A stretch of DNA of 64,000 nt from Cytobacillus firmus DS1 (GCF_000565285.1 NZ_APVL01000004.1:62001-126000), one strand, 5' to 3'; counted from the first letter of the stretch, positions 8,788 to 19,661 are shown. Notes: generated from the letters alone by a model not told the origin. Numbers and translations: made by a program.

Positions 8788-10611
8788 TTGAAAAAATCTA
8801 AACCGGAAAATGACAAAGTGTTAAACAGGTTCCAATACTCTGCTGACGAAGTGATCGAGAAGCCATTTAATTGGAAGCAGATGCTGCGATTATTCAGTTA
8901 TATGGAGCCCTACAGAAAAAATTTACTTCCGCTCTCCATTATAATGGTATTAGTAAATACGGCAGTCAGACTGATTATTCCTATCTTGATCGGTGTGTAT
9001 ACGTTAGATAAAGCGTTAATCGAAAAAGAAGGCCGGCTGCTTGTCATCCTGGTCTCATTGATTGCATCACTTTACACGATTTCTTACGCTGCAAACTATT
9101 TCAGGATTAAATGGATGAATAAGCTCGGCCAAAGTGTTATTTATGATCTTCGAAAACATTTATTTACACACGTACAGACGCTCTCACATCGTTTTTTTGA
9201 TCAGCGTTCGGCAGGGTCCATACTGGTAAGGATCATGAATGACATTAATTCTCTCCAGGAGCTTTTTACAAATGGAGTCATAAATCTGCTGATGGATTTG
9301 ATCATGCTGGCAGGGATTTTTATTATTTTATTTACACTAAGTCCTGAACTGACTTTGGCAATAATGGTCATCCTGCCCATCATGTTTTTTATTTCAACCA
9401 GTTTGCGGAGAAATATCCGCAGATCCTGGCAAACTGTCCGGTTAAAACAATCCAAATTGAATTCTCACTTAAATGAGAGTATTCAGGGTATCAGGATTAC
9501 CCAGTCTTTTACACAGGAAAAAGAGAATATGACATTCTTTGATGGTGTGAATACGGAGAACTTTGAAAGCTGGAGGGTTGCCTCCCAGAAGAATGCTATG
9601 TTCAGGCCGCTGGTTGAATTGACCAATGCCCTGGGTACAGCTGTACTGATTTGGTTTGGGGCGCATCTGATTCAGACCGGGTCAATATCGATCGGTGTCT
9701 TTGTTTCTTTTGCCTTTTATTTAGGGATGTTCTGGGAGCCTATTTCCCGGCTTGGTATGGTTTATAACCAGCTGCTCATGGGAATGGCTTCCTCTGAAAG
9801 AATCTTTGAATTTCTTGATGAGCAGCCAATCGTATCAGAAAGGAACAATGCTGTGAATTTGCAGGAGATAGATGGCAAGATTGAATTTGAGAATGTCATT
9901 TTTTCTTACGATGATAAAAGAACAGCCCTAAATGGAGTTTCATTTGAGATAAAATCGGGGCAGACAGCAGCGCTTGTCGGTCATACAGGATCTGGAAAAA
10001 CAACGATAGCGAACTTAATCAGCCGTTTTTATGACCCTTCGGGAGGTACTGTAAAAATAGATGGCTATGATTTACAGGATGTTTCTTTATCAAGTTTGCG
10101 CAAGCAAATCAGTGTCGTGCTGCAGGATACTTTCATATTTTCCGGCACAATCTGCGATAACATCCGTTTTGGCAGGCCAGATGCAACGGATGAAGAAGTA
10201 GTGGAAGCAGCCAAAGCTGTCGGTGCACACGGATTCATTGAAAAACTTTCAAAGGGATATGAAACCGAAGTGGAGGAAAGAGGGAATATATTATCGGTCG
10301 GAGAGAGGCAGCTGCTCTCCTTTGCCCGCGCTTTGCTTGCAGACCCGCGTATTCTTATACTTGATGAAGCTACTGCAAGTATTGATACAGAGACAGAGAT
10401 GAAGATCCAGCAGGCTTTAAAGACACTTTTGAAGGGCAGAACAGCCATAATTATCGCCCATAGGCTGTCCACAATCCGGGAATCTGATCAAATTTTCGTG
10501 CTCGATCATGGAAATATTTTAGAGCAAGGAAATCATGAGGAATTGATGAATGCGAAAGGTGAATATTTTCATTTGGTTAAGGCACAATACAATATGCTTG
10601 AAGCAATTTAA
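8788..10611 (+). CDS. yknV: heterodimeric ABC exporter subunit (YknV-like)
   Basis: A 607-residue partner of the preceding gene with an N-terminal extension of about 30 residues, six membrane helices and an ATPase domain. Walker A GHTGSGKTT is at 398-406 and Walker B LILDE retains the catalytic Glu527, but the signature motif is degenerate (LSVGE, 502-506, instead of LSGGQ). Together with Asp498 of the partner this gives one active and one inactive ATP site, as known for BmrCD, LmrCD and TM287/288. TTG 8788 follows AGGAGGTG at ideal spacing. A terminator follows directly. YknV is 604 residues in B. subtilis, supporting the naming. Confidence 0.85.
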   Translation: MKKSKPENDKVLNRFQYSADEVIEKPFNWKQMLRLFSYMEPYRKNLLPLSIIMVLVNTAVRLIIPILIGVYTLDKALIEKEGRLLVILVSLIASLYTISYAANYFRIKWMNKLGQSVIYDLRKHLFTHVQTLSHRFFDQRSAGSILVRIMNDINSLQELFTNGVINLLMDLIMLAGIFIILFTLSPELTLAIMVILPIMFFISTSLRRNIRRSWQTVRLKQSKLNSHLNESIQGIRITQSFTQEKENMTFFDGVNTENFESWRVASQKNAMFRPLVELTNALGTAVLIWFGAHLIQTGSISIGVFVSFAFYLGMFWEPISRLGMVYNQLLMGMASSERIFEFLDEQPIVSERNNAVNLQEIDGKIEFENVIFSYDDKRTALNGVSFEIKSGQTAALVGHTGSGKTTIANLISRFYDPSGGTVKIDGYDLQDVSLSSLRKQISVVLQDTFIFSGTICDNIRFGRPDATDEEVVEAAKAVGAHGFIEKLSKGYETEVEERGNILSVGERQLLSFARALLADPRILILDEATASIDTETEMKIQQALKTLLKGRTAIIIAHRLSTIRESDQIFVLDHGNILEQGNHEELMNAKGEYFHLVKAQYNMLEAI

Positions 10612-10616
10612 TGAAC

Positions 10617-10644
10617 AAAAAACCTCCGTGAGGAGGTTTTATTT
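10617..10644 (+). terminator. terminator after yknV
   Basis: AAAACCTCC GTGA GGAGGTTTT followed by ATTT, immediately after the yknV stop. Confidence 0.9.
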
Positions 10645-10991
10645 AAAGATAAGAAAGTATAAAATTTTGAACGTAGATACCTGTCTAGCGCAAGCAGCCT
10701 ACCCCCTCGAGGTCACAAGCTTGTCTAGTTGCGGCTCCTAGTGACTCTGGGTCATAAGCTGTTTCCTTCCAGAAGGAAAAACGCCTTCTTGCAGGAACCG
10801 TCTTATGCCTGTCGTCCCTGGGCAGTCGCCTCCACTTTTCGAGCAAGCCTCCCAAAAAGGCAAAGAACGCCTTTCCGGGAGGCTCGTCTTGTGCTTGAGG
10901 CCCCCAGGATGGGGGTCATGCAGACGTTGCCACAGGACGTGGCGTTCTTAGTCTGCGTTCATTCGTGGGCAAGGCGCTTGCGCTTTTCTTA
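10645..10991 (+). repeat. dispersed repeat family A, copy 1
   Basis: About 347 bp matching 59359-59678. The left part (GAAAGTATAAAATTTTGAAC ... TGTCTAGCGCAAGCAGCC ... CCCCCTCGAGGTCACAAGC) and the right part (GGGGGTCATGCAGACGTTGC ... GCAAGGCGCTTGCGCTTTTC) are almost identical in the two copies, while the centre differs. The centre of this copy holds a stem GCCTCCC (10847-10853) / GGGAGGC (10877-10883). GCCAC AGGAC GTGGC forms another hairpin. It carries no credible gene. It fills the space between the yknV terminator and ktrC. Elements resembling this are, from general knowledge, common in Bacillaceae intergenic DNA. Confidence 0.85.
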
Positions 10992-11081
10992 TGTCATTAA
11001 GTAATGTCTAATCGCTATACTCCTGTGTGTGCTATTATGGTATTATTGTCTATATTGCTAACTTTGCTGGGGGAAGATAGG

Positions 11082-11741
11082 ATGAAAAAAGAATTTGCTG
11101 TTATCGGACTTGGACGTTTTGGAGGAAGCATCTGCCATGCTCTGGCAGAAGAAGGCATGGAAGTAATGGCGATTGATGTAAATGAAGACCGTGTGAACGA
11201 ATTTGCGAGAGTTGCTTCGCACGCTGTAGTTGGCGATACCACAGACGAATCCGTTATCAAGAGTTTGGGAATACGTAATTTTGACCATGTTATTGTGGCG
11301 ATTGGCGATAATATTCAGGCCTCTATCCTTACAACCTTAATATTAAAAGAGGTAGGAGTTAATAAGATTACGGTTAAAGCGCAAAATGATTATCATGCTA
11401 AAGTATTGAGGAGAATAGGTGCCGATCAGGTTGTTCATCCTGAAAGGGATATGGGCAGAAGGATTGCCCACAGTATTGTGTCAAATAATGTTCTGGATTA
11501 TCTGGAACTCTCTGATGAGCATAGCATAGTAGAAATCGTGGCTAATGAAAAACTTGCCGGCCACAGCATTATAGATCTTGATATCCGGGCAAAGTACGGA
11601 ATCAACATTGTTGCAATTAAAAGAAAAAAAGAAATTATCGTTTCTCCGCAGGCAAATGAAAAAATACAATTTGACGATATTCTTATTGTTATTGGAGCAG
11701 ACGTAGATATCAACCGTTTTGAAAAGAAAGTGATGTCTTAA
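11082..11741 (+). CDS. ktrC: potassium uptake regulatory subunit KtrC
   Basis: A 219-residue RCK protein: an N-terminal Rossmann RCK_N domain with GLGRFG at residues 9-14 and a C-terminal RCK_C domain. It matches B. subtilis KtrC (YkqB) nearly throughout (MKKEFAVIGLGRFGGSICHAL, NFDHVIVAIGDNIQASILTTL). KtrC forms a cytoplasmic gating ring on the KtrD channel; ATP/ADP binds the Rossmann site and c-di-AMP binds RCK_C in the family. ATG 11082 gives the family N-terminus; a longer frame from 11004 adds unrelated residues. Its RBS is GGGGGAAG. No membrane partner (ktrD) is in the window, which is normal for this orphan subunit. Confidence 0.95.
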   Translation: MKKEFAVIGLGRFGGSICHALAEEGMEVMAIDVNEDRVNEFARVASHAVVGDTTDESVIKSLGIRNFDHVIVAIGDNIQASILTTLILKEVGVNKITVKAQNDYHAKVLRRIGADQVVHPERDMGRRIAHSIVSNNVLDYLELSDEHSIVEIVANEKLAGHSIIDLDIRAKYGINIVAIKRKKEIIVSPQANEKIQFDDILIVIGADVDINRFEKKVMS

Positions 11742-11745
11742 TTTG

Positions 11746-11788
11746 AAAAAGGCTGTATCTCTCATGTGAGCGATACAGCCTTTTTTTA
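11746..11788. terminator. bidirectional terminator between ktrC and rnjA
   Basis: AAAAAGGCTGTATC pairs with GATACAGCCTTTTTTT. Runs of A on the left and T on the right allow use by both convergent genes. Confidence 0.9.
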
Positions 11789-11815
11789 GTATATACTTAT
11801 ACCTCGTGGGATTTT

Positions 11816-13483
11816 TTAAACTTCCATGATAATCGGCAAGATCATTGGACGGCGCTTTGTTTTTTCATAAAGGAATGGTGCAAGCGTGTCAGTAATTTCA
11901 TTCTTGATTTCTGACCATTGAGTTGTCCTGCGTTCCATAACCTTGCTTAAATGTTTTGTAATGAGTGCCTGTGCATCATTGATTAAATCTCCGGATTCCC
12001 TCATGTAGACGAACCCGCGGGAAATTAAGTCAGGGCCGGCAGCAATTTTGAAGTCCTTCATATTGATGCTCACTACGACAACCACTAAACCTTCTTCAGA
12101 AAGAATGCGGCGGTCCCGTAAAACAATATTTCCGATATCACCGATTCCGCTACCGTCAATATAGACAGATCCAGACGGGATTTTTCCGGCAACCTGAGCA
12201 GAATCTTCGCTGAGAGCCAGAACTTCACCATTATCCATGATGAAGCAGTTTTCTTCTTCCACTCCACAATCTACAGCCAATTTAGCATGCATTTTCTGCA
12301 TTCTGTATTCACCATGAATCGGCATGAAGAATTTTGGCTTTATTAAACGAAGCATTAGTTTCTGTTCTTCCTGGCCGCCATGTCCGGATGTGTGAATATC
12401 ACTTAATTTGCCATAAATGACTTCTGCACCTGCACGGGAAAGTCTGTCAATCGTTCTGCTGACACTGATTGTGTTCCCTGGAATAGGTGAAGAAGAGAAT
12501 ACAACAGTGTCGCCAGGAATGATCTGTATCTGGCGATGCGTTCCATTAGCAATTCTTGAAAGGGCCGCCATCGGCTCTCCCTGGCTTCCTGTACAAAGAA
12601 TTGTCACCTGGTTGGCTGGAAGTCTGTTAATTTGATGTGCATCAATAAAAGTATCCTTTGGTGCCTGGATGTATCCTAATTCCTGTCCGATATTTATGGC
12701 TGCTTCCATACTTCTGCCAAAGACAGCAATTTTTCTGCCATTTGTAACGGCTGCTTCAGTCACCTGCTGAAGACGGTGGATATTTGAAGCGAAGGTGGCG
12801 AAAATAATCCGTCCTTCAACTTTCCGGAAGATGTCATGAATGCTGTCGCCAACCCGGCGTTCAGACATGGTGAATTCAGGAATTTCACTGTTTGTACTGT
12901 CAGAAAGCAGGCAAAGGACGCCTTCTTTACCGATTTCAGCCATTTTCGTCAGGTTGGCCGGCTCTCCTACAGGGGTAAAATCAAATTTGAAATCCCCGGT
13001 ATGAACAACTTGTCCTGGCGGTGTTTTGACAACGATTCCATATGAATCAGGAATACTATGAGTTGTCCTGAAGAAAGTCACGGATGTTTTTCTGAATTTA
13101 ATGATATCGTCTTCTTTGATTTCATGAAGAGTGGTCTGTCTTAATAGTCCGTGTTCTTCAAGTTTATTTCTCAGGAGCCCCAGAGCCAGCTTTCCGCCGT
13201 AAACCGGGATGTTAACTTCTCTTAGAAGATATGGAATTCCTCCAATATGGTCTTCATGTCCATGAGTGATAAATAACCCTTTTATCTTATCTTCGTTTTT
13301 AACTAAGTAAGTGTAATCAGGAATAACATAATCGATTCCGAGAAGTTCGTCCTCAGGAAATTTAATTCCGGCATCAATCAGGATAATTTCATCCTGGAAT
13401 TGTACCGCGTAAGTATTCTTTCCGATTTCCCCAAGTCCGCCCAGGGCAAAAACGGCTGTTTGATCATTTTTAACAAATTTCAT
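11816..13483 (-). CDS. rnjA: ribonuclease J1
   Basis: A 555-residue metallo-beta-lactamase/beta-CASP nuclease with very high similarity to B. subtilis RNase J1 ([20 protein letters not shown]). The zinc motif HGHEDH is at residues 74-79. The beta-CASP block follows ([28 protein letters not shown]), then the C-terminal domain ending [13 protein letters not shown]. It is the main 5'-to-3' exoribonuclease and an endonuclease for mRNA decay and rRNA maturation. The start codon is ATG, 3 nt after the rpoY stop, so the two form a transcription unit as in B. subtilis. In B. subtilis the SR1P peptide, whose gene is also in this window, modulates GapA-RNase J1 binding. Confidence 0.98.
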   Translation of the reverse strand: MKFVKNDQTAVFALGGLGEIGKNTYAVQFQDEIILIDAGIKFPEDELLGIDYVIPDYTYLVKNEDKIKGLFITHGHEDHIGGIPYLLREVNIPVYGGKLALGLLRNKLEEHGLLRQTTLHEIKEDDIIKFRKTSVTFFRTTHSIPDSYGIVVKTPPGQVVHTGDFKFDFTPVGEPANLTKMAEIGKEGVLCLLSDSTNSEIPEFTMSERRVGDSIHDIFRKVEGRIIFATFASNIHRLQQVTEAAVTNGRKIAVFGRSMEAAINIGQELGYIQAPKDTFIDAHQINRLPANQVTILCTGSQGEPMAALSRIANGTHRQIQIIPGDTVVFSSSPIPGNTISVSRTIDRLSRAGAEVIYGKLSDIHTSGHGGQEEQKLMLRLIKPKFFMPIHGEYRMQKMHAKLAVDCGVEEENCFIMDNGEVLALSEDSAQVAGKIPSGSVYIDGSGIGDIGNIVLRDRRILSEEGLVVVVVSINMKDFKIAAGPDLISRGFVYMRESGDLINDAQALITKHLSKVMERRTTQWSEIKNEITDTLAPFLYEKTKRRPMILPIIMEV

Positions 13484-13486
13484 AAA

Positions 13487-13699
13487 TTACTCAATCTCCA
13501 ATACTTTAAAGTCTTCACTTTGTTTTTCATATTCCAGGAAATCTCCTTGAACAGATGCTACAAATTCAATATTATAGTTCCGGTCAGCCAGCTTCTTGCG
13601 AACGTCTCTTTCTGAATCGCCTTCCACAAAAATAGTTTTTGTTTTTTCTCTAACCGGTACCTCTGTCTTGGATTCCTGATAATATACCTTGAAAATCAT
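13487..13699 (-). CDS. rpoY: RNA polymerase epsilon subunit
   Basis: A 70-residue protein matching the Firmicute RpoY (YkzG, epsilon) family: [20 protein letters not shown] near the N-terminus and [18 protein letters not shown] in the middle. Epsilon binds core RNA polymerase near the secondary channel and resembles the phage Gp2 fold; proposed roles concern phage protection and polymerase release from DNA. ATG 13699 follows an AAGGAGAG site. It is the first gene of the rpoY-rnjA unit, and the promoter region just upstream contains a perfect 17-bp palindrome. Confidence 0.95.
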   Translation of the reverse strand: MIFKVYYQESKTEVPVREKTKTIFVEGDSERDVRKKLADRNYNIEFVASVQGDFLEYEKQSEDFKVLEIE

Positions 13700-13736
13700 T
13701 TCTATCTCTCCTTAATCCGATAAAAAACTTTTATCT

Positions 13737-13768
13737 ATTATATAAAATAATAACATGTATTACATGTT
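13737..13768 (-). promoter_or_regulatory. rpoY-rnjA promoter region with perfect palindrome
   Basis: On the minus strand a TATAAT -10 element lies at 13742-13737. The -35 position, 17 bp upstream (13765-13760), lies inside a perfect 8-1-8 palindrome, AACATGTA T TACATGTT, at 13752-13768. The -35 hexamer itself (ATGTAA) is poor, so the palindrome may be a regulator site. The regulator is unknown. Confidence 0.5.
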
Positions 13769-13864
13769 TTTTCCTGCGGGATATGAATATTTATTCTTCT
13801 CAATGCTAATACGCTTCCGAATCTATGTAAAAAGTATACTGATAACCAATTTACAATAAGGAAG

Positions 13865-13890
13865 GAGCCCTTCGCAAGTTTGAAGGGCTC
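13865..13890. terminator. strong hairpin, possible terminator
   Basis: GAGCCCTTC GCAAGTTT GAAGGGCTC forms a perfect 9-bp stem. T-runs are weak on both strands, so it may be a terminator of the minus-strand mini-ORF or another RNA element. Confidence 0.45.
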
Positions 13891-13897
13891 AAAATTG

Positions 13898-13969
13898 TCA
13901 GGCAATAGATTTTTTTCGAAGCAATTCATTCCACTGTTTTAAAAGCTTCTTTCTCAGCTTCTTTAACAT
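13898..13969 (-). CDS. candidate 23-aa basic peptide
   Basis: A minus-strand ATG at 13969 is preceded by AAGGAG (10 nt spacing) and opens 23 codons encoding a lysine- and leucine-rich amphipathic peptide (MLKKLRKKLLKQWNELLRKK...). A strong hairpin follows directly. No family is recognised. In a second minus-strand frame, an ORF of more than 50 codons without an ordinary start covers the same DNA (…KIESKELIHYVKEAEKEAFKTVE), so this could instead be the remnant of a longer gene. Weak evidence either way. Confidence 0.3.
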   Translation of the reverse strand: MLKKLRKKLLKQWNELLRKKSIA

Positions 13970-14326
13970 AGTGGATCAACTCCTTACTTTCTATTTTAAA
14001 CGATCCTTGTCCAAAGTAAAGGCAGCAGGGGCGTTTTAAACAGATTTTTGTAATTAATGTGGCTGCTTTTGATACTGTCCGGCCCGCTTTGGCAGGCTGT
14101 ACAAGCTTCTCTTTTTTTGTCTGCGATCCTTCGCAGGTAAGGGTATTCCGCTTTTCTTTATTATATTATATGGTAAAATAGATAAATCTATCGTGGGTAA
14201 AAATGGAAATTAACATTTTTAAAAGTAACGAAATTGACTTTTTCACTTTATGGGTTTAGTGTTTTATTACGATAAACTATGAAATAAAAGCCGGTTGAAT
14301 AACGTTTGAAAGGAAGTTTGTTATAT

Positions 14327-15103
14327 ATGAAAAAGATTGTTTTCTTTGATATAGATGGAACCTTATTGGATCACGAAAAAAATTTGCCGGACAGTACGAA
14401 AGAGGCGATTGACAAGCTGAAAAAGAATGGGACTTTTGTGGCGATTGCTACCGGCAGAGCGCCTTTCATGTATGAGAACTTGCGCAGCGAGCTTGATATT
14501 GATTCATTTGTCAGCTTTAACGGCCAATATGTCGTATTTGAAAACGAGCCCATATACCGCAATCCACTTAAAACAGCTGAAATTGAAAAGCTATACCGGC
14601 ATGCACAGTCAAATGGACATCCGTTAGTGTTTATGAATGAGAAAACAATGAAAGCTTCGGTAACCCATCATCCATTTATTGAGGAAAGCATGGGGAGCTT
14701 AAAGTTCCCGCACCCTGAGGAAGACCAGGAGTTTTACAGCGGCAGGGAATTATATCAATCACTGCTCTTCTGCGAGGAAAAGGATGAGGGTAAGTATATT
14801 TCATCATCTGTATATCCTGATTTTGGCTTTATCAGATGGCATCCATATTCCGTTGATGTTTTGCCTGCCGGCGGATCCAAAGCTGAAGGGATAAAGCAAA
14901 TGATAAAAAGGCTTGGGTTTGACTTGAAGGATGTATATGCCTTTGGAGATGGGCTCAATGATATAGAGATGCTGAATGCAGTCGGAACGGGGATAGCAAT
15001 GGGCAACGCAGAAGAAGTGGTTAAGAAGGCAGCAGACCATGTAACTTCTGGAGTAGACCAGGAAGGAATCTGGAAGGGATTAAAGGAACTTCAATTAATA
15101 TAG
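14327..15103 (+). CDS. ykrA: Cof-type HAD phosphatase (YkrA)
   Basis: A 258-residue HAD-superfamily IIB hydrolase. Motif I (FFDIDGTLLD) is near residue 6, motif II follows IATGR, and motif III/IV is GDGLNDIEML near residue 205. It matches B. subtilis YkrA (IATGRAPFMYENLRSEL, SFVSFNGQYVVFEN). Such Cof proteins dephosphorylate sugar phosphates or nucleotide-like metabolites in the cytoplasm; the substrate of YkrA is not established. ATG 14327 follows AAAGGAAG; an upstream in-frame TTG (14306) lies before that RBS. A single-gene unit, convergent with def. Confidence 0.9.
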   Translation: MKKIVFFDIDGTLLDHEKNLPDSTKEAIDKLKKNGTFVAIATGRAPFMYENLRSELDIDSFVSFNGQYVVFENEPIYRNPLKTAEIEKLYRHAQSNGHPLVFMNEKTMKASVTHHPFIEESMGSLKFPHPEEDQEFYSGRELYQSLLFCEEKDEGKYISSSVYPDFGFIRWHPYSVDVLPAGGSKAEGIKQMIKRLGFDLKDVYAFGDGLNDIEMLNAVGTGIAMGNAEEVVKKAADHVTSGVDQEGIWKGLKELQLI

Positions 15104-15109
15104 CATCGC

Positions 15110-15147
15110 AAAAAGCCCCCAATTCAATAGCTGGAGGCTTTCTTTTG
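15110..15147 (+). terminator. terminator after ykrA
   Basis: AAAGCCCCCA and GGAGGCTTT form an imperfect stem followed by CTTTTG, just after the ykrA stop. Confidence 0.55.
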
Positions 15148-15171
15148 TTATGCTGAGACTGCTTTTGCTTT

Positions 15172-15723
15172 CTATCGTTCTATAGCAATGGCATTTTCAA
15201 TTGGCTGAAACGGATTTTGTTTGTTGATGTGATCGTAAAACATGATTCCGTTAAGATGGTCAATTTCGTGCTGAAACACAATGGCAGGCAGCCCTTTTAG
15301 CTTGAGTTTTATTTCATTGCCCTCCAGGTCTGTACCTTTAACAGTCACTTTTGCATATCGGGGCACAAAACCGGGTATGGATTCATCAACAGACAGACAG
15401 CCTTCTCCTGCAGCCAGATAAGAACGCTGCACAGAATGGCTGATGATCTTAGGGTTGAAGAATGCATAACTGAACAGCTCTCCGTTATAGGTTACATGAA
15501 CAGCGATCATCCTCTTGGAAACATTAATTTGAGGAGCAGCTAATCCAATGCCTGCCCTTAAGCCATATTTTGCAGCAAGCTCAGGATCTTGGCTGTTTTT
15601 TACGTATTCCATCATTTCCCGCAGGATTCGTTTTTCTTCTGCAGATGGAGGCATGTTTACTTCCGAAGCAATTTTCCTTAAAGTTTGGTGGCCGTCGCGT
15701 ATAATATCTTTCATGCTCAGCAT
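15172..15723 (-). CDS. def: peptide deformylase
   Basis: A 183-residue Fe/Zn-dependent deformylase that removes the formyl group from nascent N-terminal Met. The three family motifs are present: [15 protein letters not shown] and [12 protein letters not shown] (HExxH), with a length typical of B. subtilis DefB (YkrB). It lies next to ykrA as in B. subtilis. I chose ATG 15723 because GGGAG precedes it by about 8 nt; the upstream GTG (15732) overlaps this RBS. A second deformylase is usual in Bacillus, so this is most likely the def2/defB copy. Confidence 0.93.
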   Translation of the reverse strand: MLSMKDIIRDGHQTLRKIASEVNMPPSAEEKRILREMMEYVKNSQDPELAAKYGLRAGIGLAAPQINVSKRMIAVHVTYNGELFSYAFFNPKIISHSVQRSYLAAGEGCLSVDESIPGFVPRYAKVTVKGTDLEGNEIKLKLKGLPAIVFQHEIDHLNGIMFYDHINKQNPFQPIENAIAIER

Positions 15724-15867
15724 GATTATCACTCCCGCTATGTAATAAAGAATAAAAAAATGGCTAAATTATTGGCAAGAAGACCATATTGGAAAGCCAA
15801 AAATACGCTAGGTATTAATTTTATTTTATTATATTCAGTCTATCAGAGCGGTGCAAAAAAGTTAATA

Positions 15868-15894
15868 AGAGAAGGCGCCTTTGGCACCTTCTCA
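15868..15894 (-). terminator. terminator after YjcZ-family gene
   Basis: On the minus strand, GAGAAGGTGCC AAA GGCGCCTTCTC is followed by TTATTAACTTTTTT. Confidence 0.8.
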
Positions 15895-15899
15895 AGTAA

Positions 15900-16034
15900 T
15901 TAAAACTTCCAGCAAGCGCAGCCAACTATGATTAAGAGAATGAATAATACTACTATTAACGCAAAACCTCTGCCGCAGCCGGCACCCGCTACTGGATAAC
16001 CGCATCCATAACCGTATCCGCCATATCCGTACAT
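15900..16034 (-). CDS. YjcZ-family sporulation-associated miniprotein
   Basis: A 44-residue protein with a Gly/Tyr-rich head ([20 protein letters not shown]) and one C-terminal hydrophobic helix ([19 protein letters not shown]). This is the YjcZ/YczM type found in many copies in Bacillaceae and associated with sporulation and spores. ATG 16034 follows AGGGAGG, 9 nt away; a longer frame upstream lacks any RBS. It is monocistronic with its own terminator. The exact biochemical role is unknown. The family is easily missed by gene finders because of its size. Confidence 0.85.
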   Translation of the reverse strand: MYGYGGYGYGCGYPVAGAGCGRGFALIVVLFILLIIVGCACWKF

Positions 16035-16297
16035 GAAGGATAACCTCCCTAAAGTAAGATTATCGTCCATCTTTTTGACTAGCCACATCGGACGATTAAT
16101 ATAGCCTATGTTTTAAATGATGAATGGTGTAGGCCTTTACCCAAGTCATAAAGGAAAAATGAAATGAATAGATTTTATATAAACTTCTAACAAGGACAAC
16201 CTGTGAACTGTTCTGAAAAGTGTCAAACCAAAAGGCTATTGTCAAACAGGGCAGGTACCTTTATAGTTAAAAATGTTATAAGTAAGGAGGTTTCAAC

Positions 16298-16966
16298 GTG
16301 TCAATTTTGAACAAAAGCAGACTGCTGCTTGTTTTTATAATTGTGGCTATCTTCCTCTCTGGCTGTATAAACAAGCCAAAACCTGAGGAAAAAATGTATG
16401 ATGTTCTGGAAAATGTAGTTGCAAAAGAAAAGGATTTTGAAAAGCAGCAGGAACCGCTCGTGAAGCTGGAGAAAAGAGAAAAGGAATTATACGATAAAAT
16501 AATCAACCTTGGAATGAAGGATTTCGAGGAAATAAAAAAGCTGTCTGACGAGGCTTCCACCATTGTGGAGAAGCGGAAAAATCATATGGAGAAAGAGCAG
16601 AAAAGCATACAGGCTTCAAAAAAGGAATTTGAATCATTATCTCCGATCATAGAGGAGATAGAGAGTCAAAAATTGAAAGCTAAAGCTAAAGAACTGTACG
16701 AAATTATGATGGACAGGTATAAAATACATGACACTCTTTTTGAGGATTATTCCAAAGCGCTGCAATTAGATAAAGAACTGTACGCGATGTTTAAAAAGGA
16801 AGACCTTACTCTCGAACAGCTTGAAAATCAAATTAGCGAAATAAATGAAATGTATGAAAAGATCCTGTCTTCAAATAAACAGTTCAATGAAAAAACAAAA
16901 GAGTATAATGAAGCAAAACTGGATTTCTATAAAGAAGCAGGGCTCGAATTAAATACAGACGAATAA
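16298..16966 (+). CDS. ykyA: YkyA-family lipoprotein
   Basis: A 222-residue lipoprotein of the YkyA family (putative cell-wall-binding lipoprotein). The signal peptide ends in a lipobox FLSGC near residue 23. The rest is almost entirely alpha-helical, rich in K and E, with heptad-like spacing, suggesting an extracytoplasmic coiled coil. GTG 16298 follows AAGGAGG. It lies between def and pdhA as in B. subtilis. Function is not established. Confidence 0.88.
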   Translation: MSILNKSRLLLVFIIVAIFLSGCINKPKPEEKMYDVLENVVAKEKDFEKQQEPLVKLEKREKELYDKIINLGMKDFEEIKKLSDEASTIVEKRKNHMEKEQKSIQASKKEFESLSPIIEEIESQKLKAKAKELYEIMMDRYKIHDTLFEDYSKALQLDKELYAMFKKEDLTLEQLENQISEINEMYEKILSSNKQFNEKTKEYNEAKLDFYKEAGLELNTDE

Positions 16967-18680
<1,714 letters not shown>

Positions 18681-18683
18681 GCC

Positions 18684-19661
18684 ATGGCGCAAATGACAAT
18701 GATTCAGGCAATTACTGATGCTCTTCGCACAGAATTGCGCAACGATCCGAATGTATTGGTATTCGGTGAAGATGTGGGCGTTAACGGCGGCGTTTTCCGT
18801 GCTACCGAAGGCCTTCAAAAAGAATTTGGCGAAGAGCGTGTATTTGATACACCGCTAGCTGAATCCGGAATCGGCGGTCTGGCAGTCGGTCTTGGTTTAC
18901 AAGGCTTCCGTCCGGTACCTGAAATCCAATTCTTTGGATTCGTTTATGAAGTAATGGATTCTATTTCCGGTCAACTGGCACGTATGCGTTACCGTTCCGG
19001 CGGAAGATATAATTCCCCGGTAACAATCCGTTCACCATTCGGGGGAGGGGTACATACTCCTGAAATGCACGCCGACAGCCTTGAAGGCTTAATGGCTCAG
19101 CAGCCTGGACTAAAGGTTGTTATCCCTTCAACTCCATACGATGCAAAGGGACTGCTTATCTCAGCTATTCGCGATAACGATCCTGTTATCTTCCTTGAGC
19201 ATATGAAATTGTATCGTTCTTTCCGCCAGGAAGTACCTGAAGAGGAATATACAATTCCGCTTGGCAAAGCAGAAGTTAAACGTGAAGGTTCTGACCTGAC
19301 AATTGTTACTTACGGAGCAATGGTCCATGAATCTTTAAAAGCGGCTGAAGAGCTTGAAAAAGAAGGGAAATCTGCCGAAGTTATCGACTTGCGTACAGTT
19401 GCACCTCTCGATATTGAAACAATTATTTCATCTGTTGAAAAGACAGGAAGAGCAATTGTGGTTCAGGAAGCACAAAAGCAAGCTGGTATTGCAGCAAATG
19501 TCGTGGCAGAAATTAATGACCGTGCAATTCTTAGCCTGGAAGCACCAGTTCTGCGTGTAGCTGCGCCAGATACAGTATTTGCTTTCCCGCAGGCTGAAAC
19601 AGTTTGGCTTCCAAACTATAAAGATGTAATTGAAACAGCTAAAAAAGTACTTGAATTTTAA
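18684..19661 (+). CDS. pdhB: pyruvate dehydrogenase E1 beta subunit
   Basis: A 325-residue transketolase-like E1 beta subunit ([36 protein letters not shown]). It pairs with PdhA to form the alpha2beta2 E1 that binds thiamine diphosphate. The RBS (AAAGGAG) lies in the end of pdhA and the genes are separated by 3 bp, indicating translational coupling. Full length, with no anomalies. Confidence 0.97.
   Translation: MAQMTMIQAITDALRTELRNDPNVLVFGEDVGVNGGVFRATEGLQKEFGEERVFDTPLAESGIGGLAVGLGLQGFRPVPEIQFFGFVYEVMDSISGQLARMRYRSGGRYNSPVTIRSPFGGGVHTPEMHADSLEGLMAQQPGLKVVIPSTPYDAKGLLISAIRDNDPVIFLEHMKLYRSFRQEVPEEEYTIPLGKAEVKREGSDLTIVTYGAMVHESLKAAEELEKEGKSAEVIDLRTVAPLDIETIISSVEKTGRAIVVQEAQKQAGIAANVVAEINDRAILSLEAPVLRVAAPDTVFAFPQAETVWLPNYKDVIETAKKVLEF

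Larger units (their letters stand above)
13700..14326. other. 627-bp intergenic region between rpoY and ykrA
   Basis: Apart from the rpoY promoter, hairpin and mini-ORF listed separately, it holds a CTGCGA TCCT TCGCAG hairpin (14121-14136), a 6-2-6 palindrome ATAGAT AA ATCTAT (14178-14191), and a possible ykrA promoter (TTGACT 14234-14239, 17-bp spacer, TAGTGT 14257-14262). No conserved gene was recognised. Confidence 0.5.

Noticed and set aside
10729-11004. 91-codon open frame on plus
   Set aside because: It lies inside repeat family A; the second copy (59359-59678) does not keep the same frame through its different centre, and the composition is not protein-like.
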